Origin: Poriferisphaera corsica
GTDB lineage: Bacteria; Planctomycetota; Phycisphaerae; Phycisphaerales; Phycisphaeraceae
Assembly: GCF_007747445.1 (NCBI RefSeq)
Contig: NZ_CP036425.1
Location: 1,720,175 to 1,784,174, forward strand
Reading direction: 5' to 3'
DNA length: 64,000 nucleotides
This document shows, piece after piece, positions 36,803-45,654 of the stretch; within the stretch, counting starts at the first letter, position 1; the number at the start of each line of letters is the position of its first letter. The position numbers and the translations under genes were made by a program. The notes beneath the pieces were generated by a model that saw only the letters and a program-made list of their open reading frames with translations, did no database searches and was not told the origin of the DNA.

Positions 36803-37945
36803 ATGAATGAATTGAGATTACCGAGTGATGGGCCGCTGAGTTGGGCGGCGGAGTTGCCGTTCTATCAGGCGGGGCTGGCGGGGTATTCGGATTATGCGAT
36901 GCGCATGGTGGCACGGAAGCATGGCTGCCCGTACTGTATTACGGAGGCGATGCTGGATCACTTTTTGATTAACGGTGGGAAGGGTTTGGAGGTGGCGGAA
37001 TTGCGAGAGGATGACCATCCGATTTGCGGGCAGTTGATGGGTTCGCATGCGGATGAGATCGCGGCGGGTGCGAAGATTCTGGATGGGCTGGGTTATGATG
37101 TGATTGATGTGAATATTGCGTGCCCGCAGAAGAAGATCAAGCGGAAGAGCAGAGGGGGGCATTTGCTGTCGGTGCCTGATGAGGCGATTGAGATTTTAAA
37201 AGCGGTAGCGGATGCTGTGGAGGGGAGCCGGCCGCTGACGGTAAAGATGAGACGTGCGTTTGATGATTCTAATGAGGCATTAGATGGATTTCACAAGATT
37301 TTTCAGGCGGCGATTGAGCTTGGGTATAGTGGGGTGACGGTGCATGGGCGGACGGTTGAACAGAAGTATATCGGGCCATCGACGTGGGAATCGCTGCGGA
37401 AGATTGTGGATGAGTATGGTCATGAGCATGTACGTCATGCGGCGACGAAGCACCAAAAATTTATGATTGGCGGGTCGGGAGATATTTGGCAGACGAGCGA
37501 TATTTTTGCGATGATCGAGCAAACGGGCGTGGATGTGGTGTCGGTGGCGAGAGGTTGTATTGGGAACCCGTGGATTTTTGAGCAGGCACGCGCGATGGCG
37601 CAGCGTAAAAAGGGTGGGGGCCAAGGGGTAGGTGATAAACAAGGGGGAGATGCGCCGAGGATTTATGAGCAACGTGATGTTTTGCTTGAGCATTTTGAGT
37701 TGTCGATGCAGTTGTATGGGGAGCAACAAGCGGCGCGGATGATGCGTAAGTTTGGAATCCGGTTTTCGCGTCATCATCCGGAAGGTGAGCAAATCAAGGC
37801 TGCGTTTATTAAGGTAAAGGGGTTGGATGCCTGGCAGGGAGTGCTGGATGAGTTTTATGCGGTGGATGGAGTAGGGGTGGGTGTTGATGCTGCGGTGCCT
37901 GATGAGGCGCGGACGCAGGTGTCGGAAGAGAGTTGCGGATCATAG
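36803..37945 (+). CDS. tRNA-dihydrouridine synthase
   Basis: FMN-dependent enzyme of 380 residues that reduces uridines in the tRNA D loop using NADPH. It opens with the FMN barrel strand FYQAGLAGYSDYAMR and has the catalytic Cys in NIACPQKKIKRKSRGG, FMN-binding VTVHGRTVEQKYIG and the phosphate loop IGGSGDIW...VARGCIGNPWIF. The C-terminal helical domain (YGEQQAARMMRKFGIRFSRHHP) matches DusB-like members, but the subfamily is not certain. It follows no operon partner. The start ATG at 36803 has AGGAAGA upstream at a long spacing. Confidence 0.9.
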   Translation: MNELRLPSDGPLSWAAELPFYQAGLAGYSDYAMRMVARKHGCPYCITEAMLDHFLINGGKGLEVAELREDDHPICGQLMGSHADEIAAGAKILDGLGYDVIDVNIACPQKKIKRKSRGGHLLSVPDEAIEILKAVADAVEGSRPLTVKMRRAFDDSNEALDGFHKIFQAAIELGYSGVTVHGRTVEQKYIGPSTWESLRKIVDEYGHEHVRHAATKHQKFMIGGSGDIWQTSDIFAMIEQTGVDVVSVARGCIGNPWIFEQARAMAQRKKGGGQGVGDKQGGDAPRIYEQRDVLLEHFELSMQLYGEQQAARMMRKFGIRFSRHHPEGEQIKAAFIKVKGLDAWQGVLDEFYAVDGVGVGVDAAVPDEARTQVSEESCGS

Positions 37946-37974
37946 TCGACTAATCAACGGATAGCTAGCGACAG

Positions 37975-38448
37975 TTATTGACTTCGCAAGCGGAGTTGCT
38001 GTTGTTGGTTTGGTGGTTGGGATCGATTATCGATTTGTTGTATTTTTGCTTGTTGACTGGAGGTAGCGTGTTTGCGGCTGCTGATTTTTGCATTTGCGGC
38101 AAAGATAAGCACGGCGATGGTCAGGGTGGTGAAGACAAAGAGAACGATGACGCCTGAGGCATATTTGGCGCGTCCGATCTTTTGGCCGTGCTTACGACCG
38201 AGGAGGTTTGAGATGAGTGTGTGAACCCATTGCCAATGGAGAGCGAGGTGGATGAGGATGATGGCGATGGCGGCGATGCCGAGGTAGAAGTGAAGGGAGC
38301 CTAGGTCGTGGCGTGTCCAGCCCCAGACGGTAGATGAGCGGCTACCTGGGGGGAGAATGTAGTACATGATGAGGCCGGTGAGCAGGATAATATATAAGAT
38401 TAGGCCGAGTGTTATGTCTAATATAAGGTTGATATGGTTGCGTTTCAT
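37975..38448 (-). CDS. DUF4405-type membrane protein
   Basis: Small membrane protein of 157 residues with three transmembrane helices: near 8-30 (ILDITLGLILYIILLTGLIMYY), 50-70 (LGSLHFYLGIAAIAIILIHLALHW) and 94-115. The conserved His residues in HDLGSLHFYLG and LIHLALHW fit the DUF4405 family, thought to be related to cytochrome b-type haem-binding membrane proteins. The tail is Gln/Ser-rich and charged. The ATG at 38448 has CGGAGG exactly 6 bases upstream; the TTG at 38454 directly abuts this site and is excluded. Confidence 0.8.
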   Translation of the reverse strand: MKRNHINLILDITLGLILYIILLTGLIMYYILPPGSRSSTVWGWTRHDLGSLHFYLGIAAIAIILIHLALHWQWVHTLISNLLGRKHGQKIGRAKYASGVIVLFVFTTLTIAVLIFAANAKISSRKHATSSQQAKIQQIDNRSQPPNQQQQLRLRSQ

Positions 38449-38716
38449 GGCCAACCTCCGATGTTATTTAGGGCGATAAAAGGATCATAATGTCGTTAAA
38501 CAGGTCAAATCAATGGTTGGATGAATAAAAATTGTTGGAGTTTGGGCGGGATTAAGATTTGGAGTTAATAGGGAGAGTCGTGTGAGCGATGTTATATAAG
38601 GTGGTGTGAAGGGTTATTGTGATCCGATAATGATGTGGCATTGCTGTCATTCGAGTGAAGGATCACTTAGAATGAGTGACTTTATGAAGTGTTGGGTATG
38701 ACGAAAGGTAGATCAC

Positions 38717-39661
38717 TTGCGAATCGCTTTGATTGGTGACATTCATTTGTATAACTTGCAGCTTAGGCCGCGACAGTGGTTTAGTCGTCGGGTGATGGGG
38801 CATACCAATCTGTTGCTGAACAGGCGATTTCGGTTTAATCATGGGTTGCTTCATCCACTCATGGATAAGATCCGCGAGATCAAGCCGGAGATGGTGCTGT
38901 GTTCGGGTGATGTGACAACGACATCGTTGGAAAGTGAGTTTTCAGATATCGCGAAGTTTTTGAAACCGTTGTCTAAAGAGATCCCAACGGTGGTGGTGCC
39001 TGGGAATCATGATCGGTATACGTTTCGTGCGCAGCGGAAGCTTCGGATGGAGAAGATATTAGAGGGGATTATGCCGGATACGTTTCCGTATTACAGACGG
39101 TTGACGGACAGGTGGCATTTGATTGGGTTGGATTCGGCGATACCACAGATTTTGATGTCGCGTGGTGCTTTGAAGAAGAAGCAGTTCAGCGCGTTTGAGA
39201 TGCAGTTGGGTCAGTTGTCGAAGGAAGATGCGTTGGTGTTGTTGTGTCATTATCCAGCGTCATCGCCGCCGGGGATACCAAATAGCTGGGCGCATAATCT
39301 GGCGGAAGCGCATCAGTTGCGGAAGATGTTGAATGATTGTCCGGCGCGGGTGTTGTATATGCATGGACATATTCATCAGCCATGGTATTGGCAGGCATCA
39401 CATAAAGGGGTGGCCGCAAACACGGATTGTACGGGAGAGTTAGCGTTTTTGAATGCGGGTTCGCCGTGCATGACGAGTAGCAAGTATCCATCAGGGCAAG
39501 GTTTTTGGGAGGTGGAGTTGCCGCAAGATCCATCAAAGCAGATTGGTCTGATGCATCATGTTCCGGTAGCGAAGCGTGTGATTGGCTCAAAGCGGCCTAA
39601 GAACCAGGATCATCTGACGGTGATTGATGGGATCACATGGAATAGCAGAACTGTTTTATAA
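38717..39661 (+). CDS. Calcineurin-like metallophosphoesterase
   Basis: Metallophosphoesterase of 314 residues with all family motifs in order: GDIH, GDVT, PGNHDR, LLCHYPA and MHGHIHQP, which provide the ligands of a two-metal centre. Substrate unknown (nucleotide, phosphoprotein or lipid). No signal peptide, so cytoplasmic. The start is a TTG at 38717: it places MRIALIGDIH directly at the N terminus as in relatives, and GAAAGG lies 8 bases upstream. It precedes glmS by about 100 bases on the same strand. Confidence 0.88.
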   Translation: MRIALIGDIHLYNLQLRPRQWFSRRVMGHTNLLLNRRFRFNHGLLHPLMDKIREIKPEMVLCSGDVTTTSLESEFSDIAKFLKPLSKEIPTVVVPGNHDRYTFRAQRKLRMEKILEGIMPDTFPYYRRLTDRWHLIGLDSAIPQILMSRGALKKKQFSAFEMQLGQLSKEDALVLLCHYPASSPPGIPNSWAHNLAEAHQLRKMLNDCPARVLYMHGHIHQPWYWQASHKGVAANTDCTGELAFLNAGSPCMTSSKYPSGQGFWEVELPQDPSKQIGLMHHVPVAKRVIGSKRPKNQDHLTVIDGITWNSRTVL

Positions 39662-39766
39662 TCGATAATTCATCGATCGCTCAAGATTGTTTGTTAGCAT
39701 GCAGTAGATTGGAATGCTGACAGGTGAGTGAAGCGAAGAGAAGGAAACCTTAGGAGAAATTGCTCA

Positions 39767-41659
39767 ATGTGTGGGATCGTAGCTTATGTAGGGAACAGGG
39801 CGGTGACGCCGCTGTTGATAGAGGGTTTGAAACGTCTTGAATATCGAGGGTATGACTCGGCAGGGATTGCTGTGCGAGGGAATTCGGGTGAATTGTCTGT
39901 GACGCGGGCAGTTGGTCGAGTGAGTAACCTTGAGTTATTGGTTGAGGAAGATGCACAGTACGACGAGGGGTTTATTGGGATTGCACATACACGTTGGGCG
40001 ACGCATGGTGAGCCATCGGTTGATAATGCACACCCGCATGTTGGTCTGACAAAAGATGGGCATACGGTTGCGGTGGTGCATAACGGGATTATCGAGAACT
40101 ATTCATCGCTTAGAACGTATCTTGAAGGGAAGGGGCATACGTTTTATTCGCAGACCGATACGGAAGTGTTGGCGAAACTGATTGCTGAGTTGTATGTTGA
40201 TGATCTTGAGACGGCGGTGCAGAAAGCATTGCAAGAGGTGAGCGGCGCGTATGCAATTGCGGTGATGATTGATGGTTGGCCGCATACGTTGGTGTGTGCG
40301 AGGAAAGGTTCGCCGTTGATTGTCGGTGTGGCGGATCATGCATATGTAGTGGCGTCTGATGCCTCAGCGATTGTTTCGCATACGACGCAGGTGTTTGCGT
40401 TGGAGGATTATCAGGTTGTGAAGCTAAGTGCTGGGCCTGTGGATGAGAAGAATGGGACGGGTGAGCCATGGTCGAGCGAGTTGCGAACGACGACGATTGA
40501 TAATGTGGTGGTGGATCCGGAAATCACTGAGCTTGAAATGGATCTGGAACAGATCGAGCTGGGTGGTTATTCGCATTATATGTTGAAGGAGATCATGGAG
40601 CAGCCGGAGGCGGTGAGGGACTGCTTGCGTGGTCGTGTGGATCTGCGTGATAGCAAAATTATCTTGGGTGGGATTCAAGATTTTAAACGGCAGATGGTAC
40701 GTGCGAAACGATTTATTTTGACTGGTCAGGGTACGGCTTATCATGCGGGGTTGATTGGTGAGTATTTGTTTGAAGATCTGGCGCGTGTGCCAGCGCGGTG
40801 TGAGTATGCGTCAGAGTTTCGATATCGTAACCCGATTATCGAGGACGATACGATTGTTGTTGCGGTAAGTCAGTCGGGCGAGACGGCAGATACGCTGGCG
40901 GCATTGGCTGAAGCGAAAGATCGTGGCGCGTTGTCGATTGGCGTGGTGAATGCAGTTGGTTCGACGATTAGCCGGGAGACGGATGCAGGGGTTTATTTGC
41001 GAGTTGGGCCAGAGATTGGTGTGGCGTCGACGAAAGCGTTTGTGGGGCAGGTGATGGTGTTGACGTTGTTGTCACTGTACTTGGGCAAGCGGAAGCATAT
41101 GTCTAATGAACGCGTGGATCATTATCTGAAGCAGTTGAGCCAAATACCGGATCAGATTGAGAAGGTACTGAAGCAGACAGATCATATTAAGAACTGTGTG
41201 AAGCAGGTGGCGGATCGAGATAATTGGCTGTTCCTTGGTCGCGGGTATAACTATCCTGTGGCGATTGAGGGGGCATTGAAGCTGAAGGAGATCTCGTATA
41301 TTCATGCTGAGGGGATGCCTGCGGCGGAGATGAAGCATGGGCCGATTGCGCTCATTGATGAGGGGATGCCGGTGGTGTTTGTGGCGACGCAAGGCACGCA
41401 GTATGAGAAAGTGATTTCGAATATTGAAGAAGTGCGTGCGCGTGGCGGGAAGATTATTGCGGTCGCTACTGAGGGGGATACCCATATCCACAAATATGCG
41501 TCAGAGGATTGTATTTTCTATGTGCCGGACGTGATGGAGGCGTTGCAGCCGTTGTTGACGTCTGTGCCGCTGCAGTTGTTGGCGTATCATGCGGCTGTGG
41601 AACGTGGTCATGACGTGGATAAGCCTCGAAATCTGGCGAAAAGCGTGACGGTCGAGTAA
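39767..41659 (+). CDS. glmS: Glutamine-fructose-6-phosphate aminotransferase (isomerizing)
   Basis: First enzyme of hexosamine synthesis: fructose 6-phosphate plus glutamine gives glucosamine 6-phosphate for cell-wall amino sugars. 630 residues. The start at 39767 is fixed by chemistry: MCGIVAYVG places the catalytic Cys as residue 2, exposed after Met removal, and AGGAGA lies about 10 bases upstream. The glutaminase domain has HTRWATHGEPS and HNGIIENY; two SIS sugar-isomerase domains follow (TGQGTAYHAG...SQSGETADTL, then GRGYNYPVAIEGALKLKEISYIHAEG). The C terminus KPRNLAKSVTVE is intact. I saw no ribozyme-like leader. A terminator follows. Confidence 0.96.
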   Translation: MCGIVAYVGNRAVTPLLIEGLKRLEYRGYDSAGIAVRGNSGELSVTRAVGRVSNLELLVEEDAQYDEGFIGIAHTRWATHGEPSVDNAHPHVGLTKDGHTVAVVHNGIIENYSSLRTYLEGKGHTFYSQTDTEVLAKLIAELYVDDLETAVQKALQEVSGAYAIAVMIDGWPHTLVCARKGSPLIVGVADHAYVVASDASAIVSHTTQVFALEDYQVVKLSAGPVDEKNGTGEPWSSELRTTTIDNVVVDPEITELEMDLEQIELGGYSHYMLKEIMEQPEAVRDCLRGRVDLRDSKIILGGIQDFKRQMVRAKRFILTGQGTAYHAGLIGEYLFEDLARVPARCEYASEFRYRNPIIEDDTIVVAVSQSGETADTLAALAEAKDRGALSIGVVNAVGSTISRETDAGVYLRVGPEIGVASTKAFVGQVMVLTLLSLYLGKRKHMSNERVDHYLKQLSQIPDQIEKVLKQTDHIKNCVKQVADRDNWLFLGRGYNYPVAIEGALKLKEISYIHAEGMPAAEMKHGPIALIDEGMPVVFVATQGTQYEKVISNIEEVRARGGKIIAVATEGDTHIHKYASEDCIFYVPDVMEALQPLLTSVPLQLLAYHAAVERGHDVDKPRNLAKSVTVE

Positions 41660-41687
41660 TCGGCCTGAGAAATGAATGAAATACTAG

Positions 41688-41717
41688 CCCGGTCGTATGG
41701 GCGATCGGGTTTTTTTA
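41688..41717 (+). terminator. Terminator of glmS
   Basis: Stem CCCGGTCG / CGATCGGG (one wobble), 6-base loop, then eight T. Confidence 0.85.
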
Positions 41718-41848
41718 TGCGCGAGTAGGAGGAAAGGAGGAAGACAGGGGGGATAGATCCACAATGGAAATCTAACTAGCCCATTTTCACGCGCTGAATT
41801 ACAATTGGGGCTGTCAGATTAATCTTCATGGTTAGTGAGGTATCTTGG

Positions 41849-42670
41849 ATGAGCAAGCACACAATGACATACTCGTTTCTCGCTGGCCTTTGCATGATTT
41901 TTGCGGGCTGTACCACATACATCAATATTCCTGCAGAGCAGGGGAGTATCGCGTCGAGCGATCCGAATACGGGAACGGTTAATAAGGTTATCGTGTCGGC
42001 AATTGATGCGCTGATGGTGCAGCAGGGGACGACTGAGCAACCGATTGAATTGCTATTGCCGGAGGGGACGAGTGGGGCATCCGCCTGGATGATTCAGGAA
42101 AAATTGGGCGATTACGTATTCAGTCGAAGTGCTGAGAAGGTGGTGCTCAAGCGGTTTGAGGATTACAACCCAGAGATCGATGTGCTAGCTGAGGGTGAAG
42201 TGACCGAGCTGGAGGTGGATGGGTCGGTTGAAGAAGAAATGATCAATGGAGAGGAAGGTATCGTCGAGGATACTGACGCTGAGCCAGAGGATGCTGTTGA
42301 AGTGGTGACAGGGATGGATGTGCTGGCTGAAGTCGAGGAGAGTGAAATTGCTGAAGGTGAGATGGTAGAAGCGGTGGCTGAAGTTGAAGATGTGGAGCCA
42401 TTGAGGCCAGAATTTATACGAGTGGTTTTGTCGCAAGGCGATGCGCCTGAGACGGATGTGCAGTACGACGTGAAGGGTGTTCGGGTACGTGGGATCAAGG
42501 CTGAGGTGGATGTGTATAAGATGACTCACTACACACTTGATCAGTTTTATTCGATCAAGCTGAATTATGAGGCGTTTACGGGCTGGCGTGTGAAGCGGAT
42601 AGATTCACTGGGCGTGTTGCGTGATGCGAAGCTGGATGGGGATGTGTTGCCGGTGAAGGAAACGCCGTAA
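41849..42670 (+). CDS. Acidic lipoprotein, function unknown
   Basis: Lipoprotein of 273 residues. The signal peptide MSKHTMTYSFLAGLCMIFAGC ends in a lipobox (FAGC). I chose the ATG at 41849 because GTGAGG is 8 bases upstream and it puts the signal at the N terminus. Residues about 115-190 are extremely acidic and low in complexity (runs such as EVTELEVDGSVEEEM and EVEESEIAEGEMVEA). The flanking parts look folded. No family recognised. The secreted protein that follows and this one may form a two-gene unit, but a 150-base gap separates them. Confidence 0.7.
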   Translation: MSKHTMTYSFLAGLCMIFAGCTTYINIPAEQGSIASSDPNTGTVNKVIVSAIDALMVQQGTTEQPIELLLPEGTSGASAWMIQEKLGDYVFSRSAEKVVLKRFEDYNPEIDVLAEGEVTELEVDGSVEEEMINGEEGIVEDTDAEPEDAVEVVTGMDVLAEVEESEIAEGEMVEAVAEVEDVEPLRPEFIRVVLSQGDAPETDVQYDVKGVRVRGIKAEVDVYKMTHYTLDQFYSIKLNYEAFTGWRVKRIDSLGVLRDAKLDGDVLPVKETP

Positions 42671-42823
42671 ACCTGAGATGAAATTGATACGTATAAAGGC
42701 TGGCAGAAGATTCTGGCAGCCTTTTCGAATAGAATGTCATATAAGAGATGTGATAGTTATAGTGATCGATCAGTTTGGATGCAGTCAGATCCATGATGAA
42801 ATTTGATTGAGTTTGGAGATCAG

Positions 42824-43459
42824 ATGATGAGAGGTCTTAGCAGATTTGTAATGATATTTGCCGCAGCGATTGCGTTTGTACTGGGGTCGGCGTCGTTGTA
42901 TTCGCAGGCACAGGATTCGGAGAATGAAGAGGCAGGGGTTGGGCAAGCACCTGCGGTGATTGATACATCGGATACGGGGAAGGCGACGGATGTACCGGAA
43001 TCGGATGAGGTGATGCGTGAGTTGCTGCTGAAGCGTAAGAAGCCGCCGGTGATTACGCCGTCACGCAGGCCGGATGTTGAACCGAATAAGGAAGCGTTGC
43101 CGGTGATGCCTGCTGCGACGGTGAATATTGATCCGACCGTATTGGGTGTTGCTCCGGGTGATGAACTTCCGCCGCTTTTGGTTGATGGGACAATGGTTGT
43201 GAATCGTACCGGTCGTTTGAAGCGGACACCTGAGGGGTTCCAGATTTTTGTGTTTGAGGCAGATGATAGTGAGAAGCCAGAGCGGCCACTGATCATGCAG
43301 CCTTGCAAGAAGCTGGAGAGTATGGAGAAGATCGTTCAGGAGTTGGGAGATCGTGTGATCTTTACGGTTTCGGGTCAGGTGCAGTTGTATCGGAATAATA
43401 ACTATCTGCTGCCAACGATGGTGAAGTTGGATTACGAGCGTGATAATCTGAGTAACTAA
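42824..43459 (+). CDS. Exported protein, function unknown
   Basis: Protein of 211 residues with a signal peptide (RFVMIFAAAIAFVLGSASLYSQA, cut probably after SQA). The mature part begins with an acidic linker and continues into a region LLVDGTMVVNRTGRLKRTPEGFQIFVFEADD. No domain known to me. TTGGAG lies 6 bases before the ATG at 42824, which I prefer over an upstream TTG at 42803. The FmdB gene follows 38 bases later. Confidence 0.7.
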   Translation: MMRGLSRFVMIFAAAIAFVLGSASLYSQAQDSENEEAGVGQAPAVIDTSDTGKATDVPESDEVMRELLLKRKKPPVITPSRRPDVEPNKEALPVMPAATVNIDPTVLGVAPGDELPPLLVDGTMVVNRTGRLKRTPEGFQIFVFEADDSEKPERPLIMQPCKKLESMEKIVQELGDRVIFTVSGQVQLYRNNNYLLPTMVKLDYERDNLSN

Positions 43460-43497
43460 CGATTGATTAGTATGAGATTGGTCTGGGAGATTGAGCC

Positions 43498-43725
43498 ATG
43501 CCGTTTTATGAGTATGCGTGTGCAGATTGTGAAGAGGTGACTGAAGCGATGCGTTCTATGAAGGATGCGGATGATGCGCCTGAGTGTGAGCATTGCGGAT
43601 CGAACAAGACATCCCGAAAGATCAGCTTGTTTATGGCATCCTCTGACGCGGCACCTGAGATGCCGGGTGGTGGAGCGGGGGGAATGGGTGGATGTTGCGG
43701 CGGCGGGGGATGCGGGTGCCATTGA
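43498..43725 (+). CDS. FmdB-family zinc ribbon protein
   Basis: Small protein of 75 residues. The first 45 form the FmdB/CxxC regulatory-type zinc ribbon: MPFYEYACADC with a later CEHCGS. The tail is Gly- and Cys-rich (GGCCGGGGCGCH), common in this family. It may bind metal; a regulatory role was suggested for FmdB long ago but is not established. Confidence 0.9.
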   Translation: MPFYEYACADCEEVTEAMRSMKDADDAPECEHCGSNKTSRKISLFMASSDAAPEMPGGGAGGMGGCCGGGGCGCH

Positions 43726-43750
43726 TATTGACAGAAACATATGAAAAAGA

Positions 43751-43784
43751 AAAGGCAACATCAAAAACGATGTTGCCTTTTTTG
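43751..43784. terminator. Bidirectional terminator
   Basis: Perfect 12-bp stem AAAGGCAACATC / GATGTTGCCTTT between the converging FmdB and pntB genes, with A and T runs on the two sides. Confidence 0.85.
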
Positions 43785-43804
43785 TTGGTTGAGCAGTGCG
43801 AAGC

Positions 43805-45268
43805 TTAGCTTTCGATGAGCTCTTCGGTGAGTGACATGATGATTTTCTTTGCGTCGCCGAAGATCATGCCTGTGTTTTCCATGAAGTAAAGCTCGTTTTG
43901 GATACCAGCGAAGCCGGGGTTCATGGAACGTTTGATCACGAAGACTGTGCGCGCTTTATCGACATCGAGGATGGGCATGCCATAGATTGGGGAGCCGGTA
44001 TCGTGACGTGCTGCGGGGTTGGTGACGTCGTTCGCGCCGATGACGAGGGCGACGTCGGTTTGCTCGAATTCGGGGTTGATCTGGTCGAGGTCAGCGAGTT
44101 GTTCGTAAGGTACGCCTGCTTCTGCGAGCAAGACGTTCATGTGCCCGGGCATGCGGCCGGCGACGGGATGGATGGCGTACTTGACGGTGATATTGCGTTT
44201 GGCGAGTTCCTCGGTGAACTCTTTGACAGCGTGTTGCGCTTGGGCGACAGCCATGCCGTAACCGGGGACGATGATGACTTGACTGGCGGCATCAAGGACG
44301 ATGGCGGCGTCTTCTGGCGTGAACTCGCGTGCTTCACCTTGTGGGCCTGCACCAGAGGATTTACTGGAGCCGCCGCCGACACCTCCAAAGAGAACATTTA
44401 AGAGTGAGCGGTTCATGGCCTTGCACATGATATTGGTGAGAATGATACCGGAGGCGCCAACGAGTGAGCCGGTGATGATGAGTGCGGAGTTGTTAAGTAC
44501 GAAGCCAGCCATGGCGGCAGCAATGCCGGAGTAGCTGTTGAGAAGTGAAACGACGACGGGCATGTCGGCGCCACCAATGCCAATGACAAGAAGAATACCA
44601 AGGATGAGTGAAGCAATCGCGATGATGATGAGGCTTGACCATGCCTCATGGTTTGCGGTGATGTAGAAGGCTAAGAAAAGCGAACCGATGAGAAGGATGC
44701 CGATGATCGCTTTTTGTCCAATGAATTGAACAGGTTTATCGGGGATGATTTTAAGGCCTTGCAGCTTGGCAAAAGCGATGAGGGATCCGGTGAAGGTGAC
44801 ACCGCCGATGAGGGTTGCCAGACCGATGGCGAGGATCGCGTTCCAAGGTTCATCGAGAATGAGATTGTTGTTGTAGTTGCGTGCGTATTCGCCACAAGCG
44901 ACGAGAAGCGAAGCGATGCCACCGAAGCCGTTTAGGAGGGCAACCATCTGGGGCATGCCGGTCATGGGGACTTTGATGGCGAGAGTTGAGCCGACGATAG
45001 CGCCAATGATGAGGGCGACAGCAATCCATGTGAAACTGATAAAAAAACTGGTTTCACCGGCATTGTTGTTGATTTGGAAGAGTGTGACGACGGCGGCAAT
45101 GAGCATACCGATGGCGGAGATCAAGTTGCCACGTCTGGCGGTTTTGACAGAGGTGAGTAATTTTAGACCGTAGATGAAGAAGACTGCAGCGGCAAGATAG
45201 ATGAGGTTGACGACATCATTCTGCGAAAGCACTGCGAGAGTGTTGATGGGTGAGGTGAAAAAACTCAT
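43805..45268 (-). CDS. pntB: NAD(P) transhydrogenase, beta subunit
   Basis: Membrane subunit of the proton-pumping transhydrogenase, which moves hydride between NADH and NADP using the proton gradient and so supplies NADPH. 487 residues: an N-terminal half of about eight to nine transmembrane helices (GSTLAIKVPMTGMPQMVALLNGFGG and on) and a C-terminal NADP-binding domain (VIIVPGYGMAVAQAQHAV, GRMPGHMNVLLAEAGVPYE, ALVIGANDVTNPAA). Third gene of a three-gene operon; its ATG overlaps the stop of the preceding gene by 4 bases. Confidence 0.95.
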   Translation of the reverse strand: MSFFTSPINTLAVLSQNDVVNLIYLAAAVFFIYGLKLLTSVKTARRGNLISAIGMLIAAVVTLFQINNNAGETSFFISFTWIAVALIIGAIVGSTLAIKVPMTGMPQMVALLNGFGGIASLLVACGEYARNYNNNLILDEPWNAILAIGLATLIGGVTFTGSLIAFAKLQGLKIIPDKPVQFIGQKAIIGILLIGSLFLAFYITANHEAWSSLIIIAIASLILGILLVIGIGGADMPVVVSLLNSYSGIAAAMAGFVLNNSALIITGSLVGASGIILTNIMCKAMNRSLLNVLFGGVGGGSSKSSGAGPQGEAREFTPEDAAIVLDAASQVIIVPGYGMAVAQAQHAVKEFTEELAKRNITVKYAIHPVAGRMPGHMNVLLAEAGVPYEQLADLDQINPEFEQTDVALVIGANDVTNPAARHDTGSPIYGMPILDVDKARTVFVIKRSMNPGFAGIQNELYFMENTGMIFGDAKKIIMSLTEELIES

Positions 45269-45603
45269 TTGTCACCTCCTTCTTTTTTACTGAACATTTT
45301 GAGCATGCGATCGGTGACCATGTATCCGCCGACAACATTGATGGTGGCGAAGATGACGGCAAGTGTTCCGAGAAAGACACCTAGGCTGCCGAAGGAGTCA
45401 CTGAACGAACAGAGCAGGGCACCGACGAGAGTGATGCCTGAGATGGCGTTGGAGCCGCTCATGAGTGGCGTGTGTAGTGTGCTAGGAACCTTGGTGATGA
45501 TCTCGAATCCAATAAAGATGGCGAGAACAAAGATAATGATGCTGACAACGAACGGGTCGATGACGTTCGTTGCTGGATCAGTATTTATAAGAAATGTGGG
45601 CAT
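45265..45603 (-). CDS. pntAB: NAD(P) transhydrogenase, alpha-2 membrane subunit
   Basis: Short membrane subunit of 112 residues with three to four helices; the segment STLHTPLMSGSNAISGITLVGAL is the family hallmark. In E. coli this part is fused to the C-terminus of PntA; here alpha is split in two, as in Rhodospirillum-type enzymes. It overlaps pntB by 4 bases and lies 51 bases after the alpha-1 gene. Confidence 0.93.
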   Translation of the reverse strand: MPTFLINTDPATNVIDPFVVSIIIFVLAIFIGFEIITKVPSTLHTPLMSGSNAISGITLVGALLCSFSDSFGSLGVFLGTLAVIFATINVVGGYMVTDRMLKMFSKKEGGDK

Positions 45604-45654
45604 GATTTTACCCTTATATTTAAGGTGTATTGCAAGTATGGAAAGAATTTTGTG

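Noticed and set aside
39662-39766. Possible glmS ribozyme before glmS
   Set aside because: The leader is only about 100 bases and shows no obvious ribozyme core; the element is typical of Firmicutes.
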